Positions 1 to 10,480 of a DNA stretch of 64,000 nucleotides are shown in pieces. The notes under the pieces were generated by a model. That model had not been told where the DNA came from. It was given only the letters and a program-made list of their open reading frames with translations, and did not search any database. The translations under genes and the position numbers were made by a program. The stretch's first letter is position 1. Every line of letters begins with the position of its first letter. The stretch is from Kingdonia uniflora (taxonomy: Eukaryota > Streptophyta > Magnoliopsida > Ranunculales > Circaeasteraceae): the NCBI GenBank assembly GCA_014058105.1, contig JACGCM010001747.1, positions 1 to 64,000 of the forward strand, read 5' to 3'.

Positions 1-486
1 TCTGTTATAAGAATGAAGGATCGAAACTTCGGTTAGTCCTGCAAAGGTTATGTTTTTTGATGCTTTATGGCATAACATGGTCGTCGTTAAAAACTTTGAC
101 CAACTTTCCAAGAAGAGTTTACATGGTGGTAACAAGTCATTGTACACCTAATGCCTTTTTAGTCCGAAGGCATGACTTTAAAATAGCAAGTCCCTTGTTC
201 AGTTATAACAAAGTTTTAAGTTGATCCCGGGGGAAGGGGTACCTGGTTTTACCCCGCAGTTTCGCTCCATATTATATTGTCATGACCTGTTCTTGCATCT
301 AGGAGCGCACTACAAATGTTAGGAGAGGAAAACTTTCCTTCAGTGTGTGTTTATTAAGTGCTATAGTCGAAGCAATTCAGATCATGCCATTCTTCAGGCA
401 TAGCACCAATGTTTGAGATCCAGTCGGAGTATTTGACTGCTCTAATAAAACTCAGCGGTAAGGAGTTTTTGACCTTCGGGTTCATT
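1..486 (-). pseudogene. Inverted reverse-transcriptase core of Tat element A1
   Basis: Read on -, this stretch gives the N-terminal and central RT of a Tat-lineage Ty3/gypsy element. Near 480-360 it reads FIRAVKYSDWISNIGAMP, matching FIREVKYADWISNIVAVP of element A3 (about 54,330-54,390). Near 240-130 it carries decayed NQVPLPP and ITEQG-like stretches, and near 60-100 the remains of the YVDDM region. Homology to A3 runs from about 54,295 (at position 486) to about 54,790 (at position 1). The following + sequence resumes at A3 position about 54,795, so the segment looks flipped in place. Stops and frameshifts are frequent, so no protein can be made. Orientation and identity are well supported; the left breakpoint lies at or before position 1. 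Confidence 0.82.
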
Positions 487-2900
487 GTTGAAATTGAACC
501 TCGATTAATGCCAATTGGTGCTTTATCTGGTAAATTCTTGAGCCACCTCATCAGCAAAGGAGATATCGAGAACGATCCCACTCATATTCGCTCCCTCATT
601 GATATGCCTTCCCATCAAATTAAAAAAGATGTCCAAAAGGTTACTGGCAAAATAGCCACCCTAAACCGTTTTATCTCAAAATCTTATAACCGTTGTGCTT
701 GTCTTTTCTCCCTCTTACGAGACCAAGGCGTCTATAAGGCAAAAAATAGCAACCCCGAAGTTAATTGGACACCCGATTGCGAATAGGCCTTCCTCAAACT
801 CAAACTTACCTTGGTCGACCACCATCATAAGCACCCTATCGAGGGTTTAAACGTTATCTTATATCTCACAGTAATGATACTTCTATTAGCTCGGTCATTA
901 TTCGACTCAAAACCAGTAGAAAAACTTGTATCTTATCAACAAAACTCAACACCGGACGAAACCGAAATACCAAGCTCAAGTGATTGCTCCTTACACTTGT
1001 CTACGCTGCTCAAAGGCTCAAACCCACTTCCAAGATCACTATATGTATTATCACCAGCTACCCTCTTCGAGAGATCCAAAGCAGGAAGATAAATCAGACG
1101 GGGGCAATAATGGTCCGTCTATCCTGGTGAACACGACATCACTTTCAAAAAATAGATATCCAAAAGGGCCTGGCAGTCGTTGATTTCCTTGCCGACTTCT
1201 TGTTGAAGACTTCAACTGGAAAGAACATAAGATGATTTACCTAAAGATTAGCCCGAACAAAGCGACCCTTGGAACCTAGTACGGGCTGGCATTTCTTTGC
1301 CGATGGATCTGTCAGACCCAACAGCTCTGGGATAGGTATTGTCCTGGTTACTCTTTCCGCTGACCGAATCGGGAAGGCTATCAAATTAATTTCGAATGTT
1401 CCAACAATAAGACCGAATACGAAGCTTTGATACATGGTCTCGATCTCGCTCATAAACTTGGTGTTCCTAAACTTGCAGTATTTACAAATTTCCAGCTTGT
1501 TTAGAGATAGTACTCTAGAAAAAATTAGGCAAACGGTCGCATGGCTCAGTACGCATCACTTGTCCGCCAGTGCATAAACGTTTCCCTGAAAAAATTTCCA
1601 TTACACATACTTCGTGGCAAAAACAGACATGCCGATGCCCTCGCCTACAGTGCAGCCATGTTAGGCTAGTCTGAATCTTAAACACTCCATATTGAAGTAC
1701 TCGAATGCCCAAGTATCAACCATATGGAAGTCAATGCCATCAATACTGGGGGCAAGAGACTCGATCCTGAAGACTAACGCATACCGTTCCTTGCATATTT
1801 CACTAGTTCTACCCTCGCGGAGAGCCCCATGGCCGAACGCTCGTTATTGGAAAACTGCCGACGATACACCATTCTCTAAGGCAGTCTGTACCGCAGATCC
1901 CCAAATGGTGTACTACATCTCCCAGCGCGAGGCCACTACCCTACTTACCAAACTCTATAATGGCAACTACGGTACTCACATTGTTGGTCAATCTATGGCT
2001 CTTCGAGCCGTAACCCAAGGCTTATTCCAGCCCAATATGAACAAATAAGCTGAAGATTATGCGAAACATTGTGACAAATGCCAGAGGCACGCCTGCAGCC
2101 TCTGATGCCCTTTACTAGACCTCCATTACAGCCAAGTCGCTTGGCTATTCAAGCGGTGGGCCATTGATCTAGTGGGCCCTTTCCCCAAGGCTTTGTGAAG
2201 CAGAGAACACATTCCAGTGGCGACATATTATTTTACTAAATGGTTCAAAGCCGAGCCTCTATGTCGAACTCGGGAAGAGTAAGTCATCAAGTTATGGGAA
2301 AATATTATCACACATTTTGGTTGCCCCCACATGATTCGATGCGATAACGGTCTGCAATTTGTTGGGAACATAGTCTGGATTTTTCTCAAAAAGTACAATA
2401 GTAACCTTTCCCCCTCTACCCCATATTACCCACAGGGAAATTAGCCAGTCGTAGCAATCAATAAAACTATAGTCGACGGTCTTAAGAAACGTGTCAACCA
2501 GAAGAAAGGCCGGTGGGTTTAAGAGCTACAACATGTACTCTGGGCCTACCATACCACACCAAGAAAGGCGATGGGCTGTACCCTTTTCCTCCTGGCTTAT
2601 GGTACCGTAGTTGTGCTGCCTACTCAGTTCAAAGCGCCAATGCGCGACCCCGACCTCTCCGATGAAGATAAAAAGTTCGAACCTAGATTCAATTTGTGAT
2701 GGATCGATGAAACCAGAGACCGAGCAATCGATAACCTCGGCTGTTATCACGTCTTTTTTTAGAAGTCATACAACAAAATGGTTCGACTACACATCTTTGA
2801 TATTGTAGCCCTCGTACTTCGGCGAATAGACCCGGGGGCAACCATCAAAGTTCAGTGAACTTCTTGAGTTGGTCAAACCAAATTATCATGTCAAACCTTC
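487..2900 (+). pseudogene. Tat-lineage Ty3/gypsy pol remnant (RT C-term, two RNase H, integrase), element A1
   Basis: The degenerate pol of an LTR retrotransposon. In order: RT thumb/connection (505-790, GALSGKFLSHLISKG), first RNase H (790-1,090, very decayed), second plant-type RNase H (about 1,290-1,650, TEYEALIHGLDLAHKLG), H2C2 zinc finger (about 1,930-2,090, ending HCDKCQRHA), and integrase core (about 2,150-2,500, RWAIDLVGP and IRCDNG). The integrase C-terminus continues to about 2,900. The paired RNase H domains are a Tat signature. The frame is broken many times. Some stops match Gln codons in the paired copy A3, for example TAG at 784-786 against CAG and TAA at 2,046-2,048 against CAA. 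The catalytic Glu region is lost (GN*PVVAINK). The product would have copied RNA to DNA and inserted it; this copy is dead. Confidence 0.9.
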
Positions 2901-3287
2901 CACCCGACTGATACTTAGGGGCGACCTCAAAGTTTTTCAAGGTTCCAATTTGAGCATACCTGAGTGGTATGAATGGTTGACAGACCAGACACTCGGGGAT
3001 GCATTGGGGCCAACCACATAATGCTTCGTATAGGGTCAACCCGTGGCTTAAAATACCTTAGGGCGATCTTCGACGTCCGGCATATTCTATACTTCAATTA
3101 TCGCACAGAGATACCAGCATACAGATATACCAGCAATTCAAGTCCAATAAATACCAGTAGGTCAAATTCATCTACATTACTCATTGTTTAAATTCTATCT
3201 ATCCAATACACTGAAGCAAAAAATAGGGAGAGAGAATTCATTGCAGAAGACGGAAGCCAAATAAAGTATCTTATGCAAATACCCTAC
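2901..3287. other. Spacer between converging pol and antisense gene (A1)
   Basis: About 390 bases between the end of pol homology on + and the end of the antisense accessory reading frame on -. A GATATACCAGCA-like stretch near 3,109-3,135 is imperfectly repeated. No coding signal or RNA gene is seen. Element A4 has a spacer of similar size (22,607-22,959). Confidence 0.5.
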
Positions 3288-5440
3288 TCACACAAGATTG
3301 GCAGTACTTACTCCTTCTCCATGATCTTCTACAGCAGCACCTCCACTGCCTTCAATAACGGTGTTCATTCTAGAAGCATCAGCAACACCTTCAACTAATG
3401 GATCCCTTGCAACATTTTTAGCACCAACACCATCCCTTTTGACTGCAGGATCAGCTACAGCATCTCTAATGCCTCCCCCTACAGGGTCCACTTCCATCAT
3501 TTCTAAATGTGCAACATCTTTGATAGAAGGCTCATCCGTTGGAGGATAGTGCTCAAAGGTCTCTGGATTGTACCCCAACCCATCTATAAATTTCTTCAGG
3601 GCTGTGGTCATGTCACATTCATCATCATACTACGCCTTGAAGCGTGCTTTATTGTTATGTAGCTGCTCTTCCTTACTAACCAGCTTCGCCTCCAGCACTA
3701 CTACCTTCTAATTACAGTTGGTGATCGCAGCTTCGATTTCCCTCATGACATCGGCTCGAATCTATAACTTCTCTCGTTCAAGCCACTGACCTGAGTGTCC
3801 AGCGACAAAATGGTCCCCAGCGAGAGCTTAAGCCTTTTTGTTGCCTAATTCAGCCTTTTAATCGATACCTTTTGTGCTTTGTTAAAAGATATCACCCAAA
3901 CATTTGCCTGCACGAATACTCATCTAATTAGCAGTTCTCAAAGCATAATTTCAACTTCAAAGTTCCAGAAGCACTTATCTGGTATAGAGTTTTACTAACT
4001 TGCTTCCCCGCTTCATCTGGGCTTGTGCTGGAGAGAGTAGTCATCAACTCGCCCATTATTCAAGCACTCTCCTCCAGTTCTACATTGCGTCACCTTACTT
4101 CAGCTGGGCCATCATCATCATCGGCCATCTACTCACGAGCTCTCTTCCGCAAAAAATTTATTGTTTGCTGCGCCGTCGAAGCTTCTTCGGTGACTTTACC
4201 TTTACCCTTGCTGACCTGTCAGGATATATCGGGAATAGTCTCGGCTATGTTCAACCGTATCATCCCTGGACCTCCTAGGCGAGCCCTCGGTATAAAGCTC
4301 AATTTTTTGACTCAAATTGTTTTAATCCATCACACCTGCTTTCGTCGAGGTACCCCCTTCTCTCCTCTTCCTCGATGGCCCAGCAACAATAGGAACGTCT
4401 CTTAGCAATGTGTCCATCTTCTTTTATCTCTTTCTGACAATACCCAACTTACGAAAAACCTTATTTACCCATTCTTCATCCTGGTTGATCAGTTTATCAA
4501 TATAAGTCCTCGGGTTCTTCAATCCATTATTGGTGGGTTTTGCAAAACAATAAAGAAAAGATAAACAGTTTATTCGAGCCACACAATCAATATACTTCGA
4601 GTCCTAACTTACTTGCTTTGAATTGGCTTGTTCTTTGGCCCAAATTCCTCCTCTCCCGATGTATTCTCATAGCTCCTCTTCACCACCACCAGATCCTTAT
4701 CCTATCCACGCCCAGTCGAACACAGGTCAAATAACCATGGTTTGTCGAAATGGTACTAAATGTGATACGTCCCTACCTTCTTATTTGCTTTCCTCAAATA
4801 GAATGACACTATGTCAAGCCACAAGATCAAAAACCTCCCTACGTGTTTTAAACCACCCTCATCATTTCATTAAAATTGTCATTCATCTGGCATGGGGAAA
4901 CATCCCAGAAACTCAATACCTGTTTGACCTGCCTTCAAAGAGGAAGCTGCATCCCTAAACAAATTTAGCCTCTAAACGCCATAATCCCATCCTGGGGGGA
5001 ATCTTAAAATGTATACTTAGCTCTTAATGGACCAGAATAATGCCCACTTTTTCTAACCCATGTTTGGCCATAAATTTCTCTAGGCTCGTCTGCTCCTGAG
5101 ATAAGACCGTCCCCGCAGTTGTCGAATCATCATCCATACTTTTACTGCTATCACTATCTTCTCCTTTCCCTTCGTCGCACGGCAGTACCATTGTTTCCCC
5201 TTCCCTCTATTTCTTCCCCTTCCTCATTTTCTTCTTTGTCACTCTCTCAGAGTATTTGAGCCCTACAACGGCTCCTACTCGATGCCTCAACATCTGGCAT
5301 TACTACTACCAGCGGGCCATCCGTTAGAATTTCTAACACTTCCACATCACTGCTCTCATCCCCTTGACCTTGACCAGATATACTCGGTTCATTTACTTTG
5401 TCATCCTCCTCATCTACCAGCCTCATCCTCAAAGCATGAC
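3288..5440 (-). pseudogene. Antisense accessory (coiled-coil) gene remnant of Tat element A1
   Basis: A broken gene on the strand opposite pol, between pol and the 3' LTR. Its last exon-like frame (3,611-3,288, 107 residues) is acidic and Gly/Ala/Val-rich, and holds the phrase DGLGYNPETFEHYPPTDEP. Upstream (about 3,900-3,620) a degenerate helical, charged stretch resembles a coiled coil. Around 4,960-5,240 a globular part (LEKFMAKHGLEKVG, then KIPPRMGLWRLEAKFV) faintly resembles the N-terminal domain of plant 'putative gypsy type transposon' proteins (PF04195-like; inference). An acidic N-terminal frame lies at 5,432-5,247. Extra ORFs in this antisense position are known in Tat elements, but their role is unknown. 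Exon limits are not resolved and there are many stops. Element A4 carries a better preserved counterpart. Confidence 0.6.
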
Positions 5441-6687
5441 GGGTACGTATTATACCTTATAGAAGAAGAGGAGCGACATTAGGTTGATATATTCAAGAAT
5501 CAAGGTTCGATATCATAAATATTATCTACCCTCACTAAATCGGCCAACCTATGATCAAATTTTCGACTGCTAACCCCCCCCCCCTCTTGCTTCAAATTTA
5601 TCACATGGCTGAACTTCTAGCCACATATGTTACCCCCTTTCTCAGTTACGCTGTTACAGTTACAAAGCCAAGCCAAACTTACCCCCACCGTACAGACAAA
5701 GAGTAAAAGGAGAAGCAATAGTAAAAATAAATAGCCTATCTTTACCAAGAAGTCAGAGGGCATACCTGTTTGAGTGGATCAGATGATCAGCAACAATGGT
5801 TTCTTCATCCCTCTTCTTCAGCAAGTTTAACCGCTGGAATGGTGTACATTCTTCTCTCTTCCTCCTTTTTCTCTCTTTAATTATTTGGGAACAGTGACTC
5901 TCTCTCTCTCACCTCTTTAAATACCGCCAAAGAAAACAAAACCACCTCAATTTCCCCCACTCACCATTATTACTACTCCTCCACTCCCCCCTCATTTTTG
6001 AGCATATTGTATTTTCCCAAGATTCCCCCTACTCCCACCCACGTGCGCGTCGCACACTTATACCAGATAATAATTTTTATTTGCCCTCTCGAACCTTCTG
6101 ACACACTACCTGAAGTGGGCATCATAAGCCCACGTATCACATCAGCCTCTTTCCCATACCCGAAGAAACATAATGATGGCCTGCAGTGGCACACTGCCTT
6201 ATGAATAGTATTGCCTCTGACATTTCTACCATTTCGGCTATCAGCTTTTGAAGTCAAAACCTCCCATATAGTCGTCTTCGATCCATCTTATACATTCCCC
6301 ATTTTTGAGCCCTCTCATGCTTTCGTTTAGGAACCATTGTCTACATTAAGCCACAATCCATCGTACATATACATAAGTTCTCGAACCTTTGGTCAATACT
6401 TTTCGTTCAATACTTTTCGCTTAATGAAAGAATCAAATTTTCTTACCACTTTTATTCGTTTTCATTACTCAAGTTTAAAGTTCGACCATTAAACCGCGTC
6501 TGCCTTATCATTGTCTACAGTACCTATAACGGTTCTACTACCATACTTTGACAAACATTGTTTTCATTCAAAAACAAAAGGGCATACGCGGGCATACATA
6601 CTCAAAATTATCTAGAACAAAGAGAAATAACAGACACAACAGAAATAGCAATGCCAGCAAAAGACCCCTTTACACACCCACCACCCC
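5441..6687. other. Non-coding 3' region of element A1 upstream of its antisense gene
   Basis: About 1.2 kb with no convincing gene. It holds an 11-C run (5,574-5,584), a CT-rich tract (about 5,850-5,915) and a TTTAAATA box on + near 5,918-5,925 followed by a pyrimidine-rich, leader-like stretch. A 94-codon frame on - (6,257-5,973) has no recognisable motif and could be an accessory exon or chance. A TATATAAATAGGGG-like box on - lies near 6,690-6,704. Confidence 0.4.
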
Positions 6688-7011
6688 CTATTTATATACA
6701 GGGCAATTCTTACAGAGCCCTGCCTGAGCCTCGACTGGGTCTTCCGCCTCCATCTGGTCTTCTACTAGGCTTTTCAGCAAGAAATACCGGTTACTCATAT
6801 GCGGACCCAACCACTGCATCACTCTCCACAAGTGCGCATAAGAATTCCCACAAATCTCCTCCCCCGGTTCTAGCCCTGCCAGATCAGGAAGCAGCACATC
6901 CAACCCTTGATCCCTAAAAAACTTATGTTTCAGCGCCATTACCTTCTCCTCAATACGCTTGTTCTTCTCCTCCATTTTCTTCAGGTAACGAGTGTTGGGA
7001 GTAGTTTCCAT
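6688..7011 (-). CDS. Unrecognised 107-residue ORF, probable first exon of the A1 antisense gene
   Basis: I do not recognise a family. The frame opens with a strongly charged helical run (KKMEEKNKRIEEKVMALKHK, residues 10-29), likely a short coiled coil, then a more globular part with PDLAGLEPGEE. I chose this start because a clean TATA box (GTATAAATAG on -, 7,071-7,080) lies about 60 bases upstream with a short AT-rich leader between. It sits just inside the polypurine tract and 3' LTR of element A1, on the strand opposite pol, so it is best placed as the 5' exon of the antisense accessory gene. It could instead be an independent small ORF. There are no internal stops. Confidence 0.45.
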   Translation of the reverse strand: METTPNTRYLKKMEEKNKRIEEKVMALKHKFFRDQGLDVLLPDLAGLEPGEEICGNSYAHLWRVMQWLGPHMSNRYFLLKSLVEDQMEAEDPVEAQAGLCKNCPVYK

Positions 7012-7070
7012 TTGTTTTGCTTACTTAAGAAAGAAGATGAAGAATGTTTAAAATGCCCCCCTAATAGCCC

Positions 7071-7080
7071 CTATTTATAC
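7071..7080 (-). promoter_or_regulatory. TATA box for the A1 antisense gene
   Basis: On -, GTATAAATAG lies about 60 bases before the ATG at 7,011, with a leader containing no other ATG. This matches plant TATA spacing. It suggests the antisense ORF has its own promoter next to the 3' LTR. Functional use is inferred. Confidence 0.5.
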
Positions 7081-7230
7081 CTAATTAAAGGGTATTTATT
7101 AATTCCTTAATCAACACTTACCTTAATTACTCTCCTCAAAACTACCCACATTCAACAAATCAACTCTTCTACTTCCCATGCCTAACAATTTTTTCCAGTA
7201 CGCACCATCTACACCAATTTCTAAGGCCCC

Positions 7231-7247
7231 TGCTAAGAGGAGGCGAA
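7231..7247 (+). other. Polypurine tract of element A1
   Basis: The purine-rich AAGAGGAGGCGAA lies directly before sequence matching the LTR start of element A3 (TGTAGTAGCCTACTCAC at 49,845; here the second base is A). This is where the plus-strand primer for reverse transcription forms. It shows that 1-7,247 is the 3' part of a + strand element and that the antisense gene lies inside it. Confidence 0.75.
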
Positions 7248-7530
7248 TATAGTAGCCTACTCACAACCTTTCTGCTCCAATCAAATACTAGAAGGTTGCA
7301 TCGAAGCCTATATAGAGACTCGAAGCCCAGTAAGATAGTAACTAAGTACACAAAGCCTTCCGAGATTAATCGAACACTCGAAGGCATCATCGAAGCTAAC
7401 TGCCATAGCCAAAATCAAATATAAACAATAAACACCTGAACTCAGCATCAGTACCAGAGAGACTTTGGCCATGGTAATACATGGTCGAAGGCTGACACAT
7501 CTGATAGCCACCTCACCAAACATAACAGTA
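7248..7530 (+). repeat. Truncated 3' LTR of element A1
   Basis: Matches the first ~270 bases of the A3 5' LTR (49,845-50,115): TAGTAGCCTACTCACAACC, then a region rich in CGAAG, then ACATGGTCGAAGGC. It stops before the TATA/R region, where integrase sequence of the - strand element A2 begins. The LTR was cut by insertion or recombination with A2. Confidence 0.8.
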
Positions 7531-7544
7531 TAATACTTGTGTAT

Positions 7545-9900
7545 GAGCTCGATCGGCCATGTAACGACCGTAGTGTGTGCGCCACAAGCGTCTTCGTAGA
7601 TTTCTGTGATGACTCTATGGATCCTATTCCTGGTGATACATGTTAGGTGTGGGGCGTGTAGGCTTGTTCAAAAGAGTTTATCATTAATGACCGTGTATTT
7701 TTGTGCTTTATTACGGATGCTCTCAGCGGCCAACCGGTCGGTGAGAAGAATGTGGTGTACCCCGAAGAGGTCAATGAAATGCTGGCACAAATCGCGGGTG
7801 ACAGAGCGATCAGTTTGTATGGCCGTTACCTGAATTACCCAGAGTCTGTCACCGACGATGCCTACTAAATATGCGAGGGCATTTGAGTGCCTATTCTTAC
7901 CGCGGCAAATGTGCTTGAGGTTGACCTTTTTGAACATACTCAGTCATTATTTCAGGGTTTCAATGTAGTCAGATATTGTGTCGTTGACCTGGAACGTCCT
8001 GCTATGCTGGTTGACAACGAGTTGTGAGTCGGTAAAGATGGAAATTTCTTTCACGCCCAGGGCTAACGCTAAATCTACCCTACATAATAATGCCCCGTAT
8101 TCTGCTTCATTGTTACTGAGGGGGAAGTTAACCCGTATGGCTTTCTCAATTTTCTCATAAATAGGAGTAATCAGCACTATTCCCAGACCCAAGCCACCTG
8201 CGTTGACAAGCCCGTTCGTATATAGCCGCCGCCCCTTAGTGTATTTCGGCACATTGAGATCGGGATGGGTGTCAAGGTCGTCGTCCTTCTCGTTATACTA
8301 ATTTTTGTCAGAAATGGGGAGGTCGGCGAGGAGGCCAGTGACCGCCAGTCCTTTAATTGCGTCCCTCCGCTCGTAACGGATGTCAAACTCCCCCAGAGTG
8401 ATCGACCATTTAGCGATGCAGCAATTTTTATCTTTCTTAGCGAATATCTCTCGTAGTGGTTGGGTGGTGATGACCTTGATTTTATGGGCCTGGAGGTACG
8501 GTCGTAAGTTCTGTATGGAGTATACCAGGGTGAGGGCCTGTTTCTCCATAGTAAAGTAGACTAGTTTCTCAGTTCGGTTGTCCGTACGAGCAAGCACTGC
8601 GCTAATAGATTCATCTATATTCCCGAGATACAAGCTCAGTAAATCGTATTTGTTTGGGGCGCTGAGGATGGGTGGGGTTGCCAAGTAGTGCAACTTGTTC
8701 TGGAAGGTGGCCTCGCATTCATCGTTCCATTGGCATTTTTTTTTTCTCACAAATGCATTGGAATAGTGGATGGCATTTGCAGGAATCTTTGTAAATGAAG
8801 CGGCTGAGTGTAGTGATTTTTCCGATGAGGGCTTGAACTTACTTCAGTGTTTGTGGTGATGGCATACAGGTGAGGGCGCGGATCTGATCGGGAATTCTGT
8901 ACTAAGTGATGAGGTATCTGAGGAACTTCCCCGAGGAGACTCTGAAGCTCCACTTCTCTGGGTTCAGTCGCATCTTATAGGATCGCAGTTTTGTGAAGAC
9001 CGTCACGAGGTCGGTGAGATGGTTGCCGCTCAGCCTACTCTTGACGAGCATGTTGTCAATGTAAACCTCAATAATTTTTCCCAACAGTTCTTCGAACATG
9101 GTGGTAATAAGGCATTGGTAAGTAGAACCCACATTTTTCAAGCTGAAAGGTATGACTATATAACAGTATAGGTTCTACTCGGTGGTAAAGGAAGTACACT
9201 ATTGGTCCTCGACTGCCAATGGAATTTGGTTGTATCAAGAGTAACCATTCATGAAGAACAATCGCTCATGCCTGACCGTAGAATCGGTCAGTTTGGTGAT
9301 GAGGGACATGGGGAAGCTATCCTTGCGACAGTGCTGGTTGAGGTCGATAAAATCAATACAAACTCGAGTTTTCCCACTTTTTGGGGGGACAGCCATGACG
9401 TTGGCGACCCAACGTGGGCAGTCCACGGGTCTAGTAAATCTTACTTGCAGTAACTTTTGAATCTCATCATTTATGGCTCAACGTAACCATAGGGCTATTC
9501 GGCGAGGTTTCTGCTTGATGGGGTTTGCTTTTTCGTTAACATGTAAGTGATGATAGGCTACTTTAGGGTCTATACCCAACATTTCATTGAAGGACCAGGA
9601 AAAGATATCGTTGTATTACTGGAGAAGGGTGATAAGGTCTGCTTGTTCTTCAGCTGTTAACAAGGAACCAATATGCATTGTCCTCGTGGGGCCATCAAGA
9701 TTAATCTTAGCGACCGACTCCATAAGAGGCGGGGTCCACTCCCTACTGAACATGCCTATAACTATATAATTCTGATCAGGTGCTACATTTGTAAGTATTA
9801 GCATATTGGGGTGGTGAGGAATGGGGGACGAGTTCACTGCCATGGGCTCGCTCCCTATTCGTTATTAATCCTCAATAGTGATGTTCTCCCCCTTTTTCTT
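7545..9900 (-). pseudogene. A2 pol: RT, RNase H, archaeal-type RNase H, start of integrase
   Basis: On -: RT palm around 9,426-9,235 (RVCIDFIDLNQH) and 9,141-8,902, with YIDNMLVKS where YVDDM is expected. The second catalytic Asp is Asn, a G-to-A change. First RNase H/connection at 8,750-8,298 (150 residues, intact frame; PLREIFAKKD, KWSITLGEFDIRYERR). Second RNase H at 8,252-7,947 with NNEAEYGALLCRVDLAL and FTDSQLVVN, so acidic catalytic residues remain. Tether and H2C2 start at 7,937-7,545. Frameshifts separate these blocks. The protein would have been the polymerase and RNase of the element; the RT change and truncation mean it cannot act alone. Confidence 0.88.
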
Positions 9901-10480
9901 GGAGTTCTCGTGATTAATTAACTTTAAGAGGGAGTTGGCATAACAGATATAGGCTACGATCTGGCAGCCTCGTATCTGGTAAGGGCTAAATTTTGTTGGA
10001 AAGTGTATTGCCTAGTAGTAGGAAGGCAGGACTGCCTTCATGGCATGGATCCATTCACATCCCAGAATGTCATTGCAATGGACTATAGGGCTATTGATGA
10101 TGATGAACATTACATGTACCACGACTGGGTTGGCCTGTACCTGACAGGCAAGCTCTTCCATAGTCCGTTCAATGGACCCATTGAAGTTGGAGATCAATGT
10201 TTTGGAGGATGCCATGCAATCTTGCATGTTCATGTTTCAAAGGGCGTCGTAGTATAGGATGTTAGCACCGCTACCAGAATCGACCAGCATGCACTTGACG
10301 AGGACGCCGCCAATCCTAGTTTTAATAATGAGGGCATCGTCGTACAAATGGGTGACTGAGCCAAGGTCTTGGTCAGTGGAGTAGATGGCCCGCTTGTGCG
10401 GTTTATCGGTGGCCGTCTCGATGATGTGGGTCATACGCTGATTCTCATTGAGATAATAACACTGCCTCATGGAATTGGAG
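9901..10480 (-). pseudogene. A2 aspartic protease remnant
   Basis: The frame at 10,470-10,237 contains VDSGSGANILYYDAL, the retropepsin active-site loop (D-S/T-G), preceded by the usual strand IKTRIGGVLVKCML. It lies between gag and RT as expected. A second half at about 10,233-10,012 is frameshifted. The protease would cut the polyprotein. DSG is a normal variant of DTG, so the motif may once have been active, but the frame is now broken. Confidence 0.78.

Noticed and set aside
5973..6257. 94-codon frame on - as a gene
   Set aside because: No motif, odd composition, and it overlaps a CT-rich leader-like region; kept only as a note in the non-coding entry.
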